Shown here piece by piece: positions 59,219 through 64,000 of a stretch of DNA of 64,000 bases. This stretch comes from Atrina japonica (taxonomy: Eukaryota; Mollusca; Bivalvia; Pterioida; Pinnidae). The position numbers and the translations under genes were made by a program. The notes below the pieces were generated by a model. The model saw only the letters and a program-made list of their open reading frames with translations, did no database searches and was not told the origin of the DNA. Positions within the stretch are counted from its first letter, which is position 1. The number at the start of each line of letters is the position of its first letter. The stretch spans positions 826,001 through 890,000 of the forward strand of contig BROG01000072.1 of NCBI GenBank assembly GCA_030159075.1, read 5' to 3'.

Positions 59219-59530
59219 ATATGTTGATATTTGCAATATATGGAAGAAAATCTCTTTAGGTGATTTTTTTGCCTGGATAGTATAAAAATAAACACATATT
59301 TCTGTTACTCTGGATCTTGGTCAGAGGTAATTTTACAGAACAAAACACAGAAACATATAAAATGTACTAATGTAGTCATTTACTTTCGTTCTGCCTAGTG
59401 AACTATAGATTCTCTTCATACATGAGTGGCCATAGTACATAGTATATATATAATATATAAACACACGTTTTCATGTGTCAGGTACACATGCTAACAAACA
59501 GGCTCAAGATATACCTGATTACATTTCAGT

Positions 59531-59662
59531 TGAGTCAAAAACTAGAATGTTTCGTGATAAGAGGGGAATCACCAGCAGATATATCAACAATAATGCCACA
59601 TCATCATAAATAGACTGGCTTTCCCCGATGTAAGACTTGACTCAGCCCTGTGTATATAAAAG
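59531..59662 (+). promoter_or_regulatory. TATA promoter with two AP-1 motifs
   Basis: TATAAAAG at 59655-59662 is preceded by TGACTCA at 59638-59644 and TGAGTCA at 59531-59537, both perfect AP-1 sites. GGGGAATCACC near 59563 is one mismatch from a kappaB site. The layout predicts transcription from about 59685 and an inducible gene. The motifs are observed; their function is inferred. Confidence 0.4.
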
Positions 59663-59738
59663 CTAGCTACTAGCATAAACACAATCATTGACAAAACAGA
59701 AAGTTTGCAGAAAGGAGTAAAGATATACGAGTTTAAAT

Positions 59739-59768
59739 ATGTCATCAATAGACACATGTAGTCTTGCG
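59739..59768 (+). CDS. first coding exon of an unidentified TATA-driven gene
   Basis: ATG at 59739 opens MSSIDTCSLA to a strong GCG|GTGAGT donor, phase 0. An in-frame TAA lies eight codons upstream (about 59718), so this is the first start in the frame. It is about 55 bp downstream of the predicted transcription start. The next exon was not found before 64000. Confidence 0.4.
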
Positions 59769-60340
59769 GTGAGTAGCTATATATATATATATATAGGTAC
59801 ATTAGATAATATGTTATTATTCAGATTAAAAAGAAAATGTACATGTAGTATTTAATCTTAGGTCAAATATTTAGTCAGTTAAATGTAAAAAAACTCAAGT
59901 TTATCATCTGATATTGTAAATCATCAAAATTACTAGAGGAGTGTATTTTTATATTAGATATATCTTACTATGTTTGCAGAAATGTACATACTTTATGGCA
60001 AATTTATTTGAACTTGTGAGCATTCATCAAGTTTTTTATATTACTTGATGTACATGTAAGCTGTTTCATGTTTGAGTAAGTGATTTAAAACATACTGAAG
60101 AATTTGTGTAAAAACAAACTTTAATCTGCACTCACTGACATTAGATCTGCTAAGAAATGTACATGTTTCCATGGTAATGGGAGCATCTGATGATCATTCT
60201 GTTCAGTTTCATTTTGTAATATTCTTCAAATTCAAATCTTTTAAAGTGTATTCCAATATCTAAAAAAAAAAAATCCCATAATCTTCCCAGTTTTTAAGAT
60301 TTTGTCATGGCAGCTTCTCTTTGTGTTCCACATTGATATA

Positions 60341-60512
60341 CAGTGGAACCTGTCTTGAAAGACCACCCTCTCTGCCACTGAAAAGTGATCTTACAAGACA
60401 AGTGTTGGTCTTTCAAAAGAGGTTATTGAACCAAGTGGATTTGAGAGTGTGGTCTTCCAAGACAGGTGGTCTTTTACAACAGTGGTCACTCAAGACAGGT
60501 TCCTCTACACTG
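60341..60512. mobile_element. MITE, CAGTGGAACCTGTCTTGA family, complete
   Basis: CAGTGGAACCTGTCTTGAAAG and CTCAAGACAGGTTCCTCTACACTG are inverted terminal repeats; TA precedes the left end. Internal GTGGTCTTCCAAGACAGGTGG repeats the motif. About 172 bp, no ORF. Confidence 0.65.
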
Positions 60513-60882
60513 ATAACTGAAGCTGAAAAAAAAACAAAAAGGCCAGTGTTATATTCCTGTTTTATGTAGATGAAATATTTTGTTAAACAATAAATATAGA
60601 AATTAGTCTCGAAGTTTGAAATCATTGATGACTCACATATGATTATTTGGCATCCAGGTGTTCTTGTAGATAATATTACCATGTTATTAATATTTGGTTT
60701 TCAATTATCTTTAATTTGTTGATATTGTTTATATCCTATTTTGTTGTTTTAAAATATTGGCCTGGGAGAGGTTGTCTTTATAGGTTAATGTCAAGCACAT
60801 TCCTTTAATTGACATAATTTAAACAATCCTACATGTAACTACATTAGAACATGTACAATCAAATCGATATATGATATTATTA

Positions 60883-61185
60883 CCGTATTCCACCCTATAA
60901 GCGCTCCTCCCCTTTTTTCACGGACAAGTATGTTCTATAGCCGGTTGACAAGGGGATGTGGACCAGAAAAACACAAATAACAGTTTTTCTCTAGCCCCAT
61001 GCAACACAAGAATGTTGATAGGTGTCCAGGGTATTAACCACAACAACTTTACCACCGCACCTTATAAAAATTAATTGCTTTATATCAATTTGATTTTCAG
61101 TTAGTTCCAATAAGTGCCCTCCCTTTTTTTTTTTCTTTTTTTTTTTTTTTTGTAGTGCCCTGGGAGCTTATCCGGTGGAATGCGG
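60883..61185. mobile_element. MITE, CCGTATTCCACCC family, complete, TA-flanked
   Basis: CCGTATTCCACCCTATAAGCGC after TA (60881-60882) and GGAGCTTATCCGGTGGAATGCGG before TA (61186-61187) are inverted repeats. The inside carries a T-rich tract (61124-61151). TA duplication fits Tc1/mariner-type mobilisation. Confidence 0.65.
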
Positions 61186-61625
61186 TACATGTAGGTATTA
61201 AGTTTATTAATAACCTTCCATGGGAATATGTCTGCTTGATTAAGTCCATGGAAGGCGAGACAAAACTGTGGACAGTCGGTAATAATCCTTATAACTTTTA
61301 CTACATGTATGTCAAGAACCATATTTTCATTTAGGAAATGTCTTCAATTGCGACTGTACACAGAAGTGTGTATTGGATCATCCGCCATTTGCTGCTGATC
61401 ATACATAGAACCATGTAAGGCATTAATATGACTCTTTCTACCAGATGACATTTCAATCAAATGGCAAAACAAATATATAAATGTATATACATGTATATTG
61501 TTGTTACAAATTTACATAAATATATATACTTGTACATGTATATTATAGTTACACATTACGTATGCATTTTGATAATACTTGATGTAAGCTTGTCAGCTGT
61601 CTACAGGGTGCACCTACTACAAGAA

Positions 61626-61855
61626 CATTGGAAACTGTCATGAGAGACCACCCCATCTGCCACATAATGTGGTCTCTCAAGACAGCTGGTCTCTTAACTC
61701 ATTCACCCATAAAGATACATTTGGATTGATCTCAGTCATTGGTTTTAAGAAGAGTAATTGTTTACAGGGGTGGATGAGTAATTAGATGTTTCATTTAAAG
61801 GATCATTTAACTGAGAGGTTCTCAGAATGTGCTCTGTCACGACAGTTTTACTGTA
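61626..61855. mobile_element. GACCAC-family MITE with nested M6 insertion
   Basis: GGAAACTGTCATGAGAGACC and ACGACAGTTTTACTGTATTA are the outer ends. CTCATTCACCCATAAAG...CAGGGGTGGATGAG at about 61700-61780 is an M6 copy inside it. Confidence 0.5.
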
Positions 61856-61859
61856 TTAA

Positions 61860-63545
61860 GGATGGGTTGTCAGTATTTATAACCAGAATTTTTTCCTCAC
61901 CATTCGAAGGGCCTATCGCCCCCATATAATTAAAGATTGTTCAGTAAAGCAAAAAAATACCCATAAAACAAATCAACCTTAGTCAACAAATCATCGACGC
62001 ACATTCCTACCGTAAAAGTCCGAGAACTGGTTCATGTTAAATCAAATGTTTGTCAAGCAATTCTGTTAAAGGCTCAAATATCTTCTTCCATTTGTAAATT
62101 ATCAAATACCTGCTACCTTTAGAAATACCAGTGTCTGGATTTATTTGCCAAAAAAGGTAAAGAAGTGTTAAAGGCATACAAAGCTGTCATTTTGATAAAA
62201 AAAACTCACGAATCAACCAAAAGTTTTATTAAAAAGATATTTTTGCTTTATAAAATTTAACATGTCATGCACATATTGCCTAGAATGAATGAAATGTGCC
62301 GACAAATGATATTCCTGCAACCACGTAAGAATCAAATATTTACCTTAGTTACTTAACCATTATTCACATTCAATTTCTTTCATAAATATGAAAATATTCT
62401 GAATGTGGAAAATGGAAAGTGTCAGATTTCGGTGTCTTCTCATTATGAAAACTTAAATCGTAAGCATGAATTCACTTGTGTATTTGGTAACAGAGTTTGA
62501 TTCAGAAGTCATTGACTTGCATGATGATGGCATGTATATGCTTAAAAATATGACATATCTTTAAGTCAGATGATTGCTATTAGTCAGGTTATGTTAATAA
62601 CCAATGGGTGTATATGTCTGAACATTTTAGTCAATGTGAAATATTGTGACATTTTGATTTCTTTATGAAATCAAGCATTTGCTCTAGTATCTTCTATATG
62701 TAAATTACTGAAATGGAAGAATCAATGCCTGTAGGAAATCGATAGTCACAATATAGGAACACAAAAAATCTAGAATAATAACAGATTAATTACAAACTCG
62801 AAACAGTGCTGTTCATTGAAGTTGACAATTGCATTTGACTAAATTTCTACTGAATGATACGCATTATCCCCTGACACCAAATTAAGCTAACCCATTTATT
62901 TTGATGGAAAAGTCCACTGTAAGAATTCAAAGATCTATGCAGAGCAAGAAAAATGTACATGCCCACTTGTCCTGGACGGGTGAAAATGGCATTGGGATGA
63001 GAAGTTATGGTGGGTACTTGTCCCTGGTGACAAGTAATTTTTTCTTGCATTGTAGCCTCTAAAACGTTGCATTCAACATTCAAAATCCTTATACTGCAAA
63101 TTTTTGTTAATTGCAAGTCCAAAGTCATATAAATCAAAGAATAGTCTTAATAGTTCCATTAAAGCTGGGACAAGCTGAAGGTGTCTGTGGACGAGTGGTT
63201 TCCAAAATGGCTTAGATTCAGTTACCACTTGAAAACTAACTGTTTATAAGGTGTAGTATCATGTGACTTTAATATATGATGATGTAACAATCCAGCATAA
63301 AAATGGAATTTCTGCAATCAGAGCAGATCAGATAAGTATAAAACAAGTAAACATGAAGTTTGTTGAACTTGTCCTCATTTAAAAATGTCATCGGATGAAC
63401 TCCAAACTCGTTAAAATAACAGAGACAATAGATTTAGGCCAGAGTAGTTGGGAAGGATTTTAGTATTGATATGTCATTGTATCATATTTTCTTTACAGTG
63501 TATTATATCACATGCAATATAACTTACATGTAAACCTCAGAATGC
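61860..63545. other. no gene recognised
   Basis: A 96-codon minus-strand frame (62847-63137) overlaps the ACTTGTCC/GGACAAGT-type repeat words seen at 38.2 kb and is not taken as a gene. Confidence 0.4.
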
Positions 63546-63549
63546 AAGT

Positions 63550-63765
63550 GATGGAGGTATATTGTGGTTATAAATGGTAGAGGAAATAACCCAGTTACAA
63601 TGTACATTGTAAGCAGGAAAAGACCAACAGCCTTCCGCTAATAAACTGGCAAACTTTCTCGCAAAAATCGGCTTAGATTCCAGCGGGACTCAAACCTGTG
63701 CTGACCAGAATTGAGAGACTTCATAGTTTATAGCATGATGCTCTTACCACTGTTACAGAGGCCCT
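63550..63765 (-). mobile_element. SINE family B copy
   Basis: Minus-strand head GGGCCTCTGTAACAGTGG, box B-like GGTTTGAGTCC (about 63682-63692), body GCGAGAAAGTTTGCCAGTTT and GTAACTGGGTTATTTCC. Confidence 0.65.
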
Positions 63766-64000
63766 GTATATACATCACCTGGGCCCGAAGTCACCAAATT
63801 TACTCAATACACAAGCTCAACTAACTTTTGATGATTTTAAGGTAAAACACACAAAATTTATTCTGTAACTGGACATGTTTGTTTATTAATGGCATACTAT
63901 TGTAAACAATTATAAAAACCATTGCTCATTTGAATAAAACTTCAGAAATGTTAAAAAATTGTTTGAGTATGTACTCAAATTTTGAGTACCATACTCAACA

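Overview
The window is nuclear DNA of an animal, most likely a bivalve mollusc. It is AT-rich and almost entirely intronic or intergenic, with GT/AG-spliced exons, dinucleotide arrays, and many copies of tRNA-headed SINEs and small terminal-inverted-repeat elements of kinds common in bivalve genomes. The species call is an inference; nothing here fixes it below class level.

One gene can be named with confidence. On the minus strand, four exons (17550-17475, 16268-16188, 10135-9956, 6760-5603) join in frame, all with phase 1 introns, into the first 498 residues of a homologue of LRRC41 (MUF1), the leucine-rich-repeat substrate receptor of an Elongin BC/Cullin ubiquitin ligase. The N-terminal BC-box-like segment, the LPxxxLxxLLPxL helix, the acidic/basic linker and the first LRR are present. 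The C-terminal LRR exons were not found between 1 and 5602 and probably lie beyond the window edge. A CpG-richer stretch near 22.3-22.7 kb is a possible promoter or 5' UTR exon.

Other genes are only hinted at. There is a TATA-box promoter with two AP-1 motifs and a short plus-strand first coding exon at 59.53-59.77 kb, a possible plus-strand exon at 46.33-46.37 kb, and short exon-like segments at 25.13 kb (+) and 56.99 kb (-).

The rest is mobile and repetitive DNA. From left to right: a fold-back element with minisatellite arms (0.7-1.9 kb); SINE and MITE copies (3.9-5 kb); LRRC41 introns carrying several repeat families (7-17 kb); a SINE holding a 65-G run (16.5-16.9 kb); GT-rich and AT microsatellites (18-19.3 kb); a partial LTR (21.26-21.93 kb) and its inverted homologue, a solo LTR with target duplication (27.92-28.79 kb); a three-LTR miniature retrotransposon whose LTRs contain a Thr-tRNA-like Pol III promoter (26.44-27.11 kb); more SINEs (32.3, 40.9, 42.5-42.9, 45.2, 63.6 kb); a TTAA-flanked MITE (40.26 kb); a 76-bp hairpin with a 9-bp target duplication (45.47 kb); a 1.2-kb minisatellite carrying about 15 copies of a nuclear-receptor-like palindrome (48.2-49.5 kb); and a 924-bp TIR element with 6-bp target duplication (54.2-55.1 kb).

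The most unusual object is the triple-LTR element at 26437-27108. It has TG...CA LTR ends, a primer-binding site and a polypurine tract, no coding capacity, and a tRNA promoter inside each LTR.
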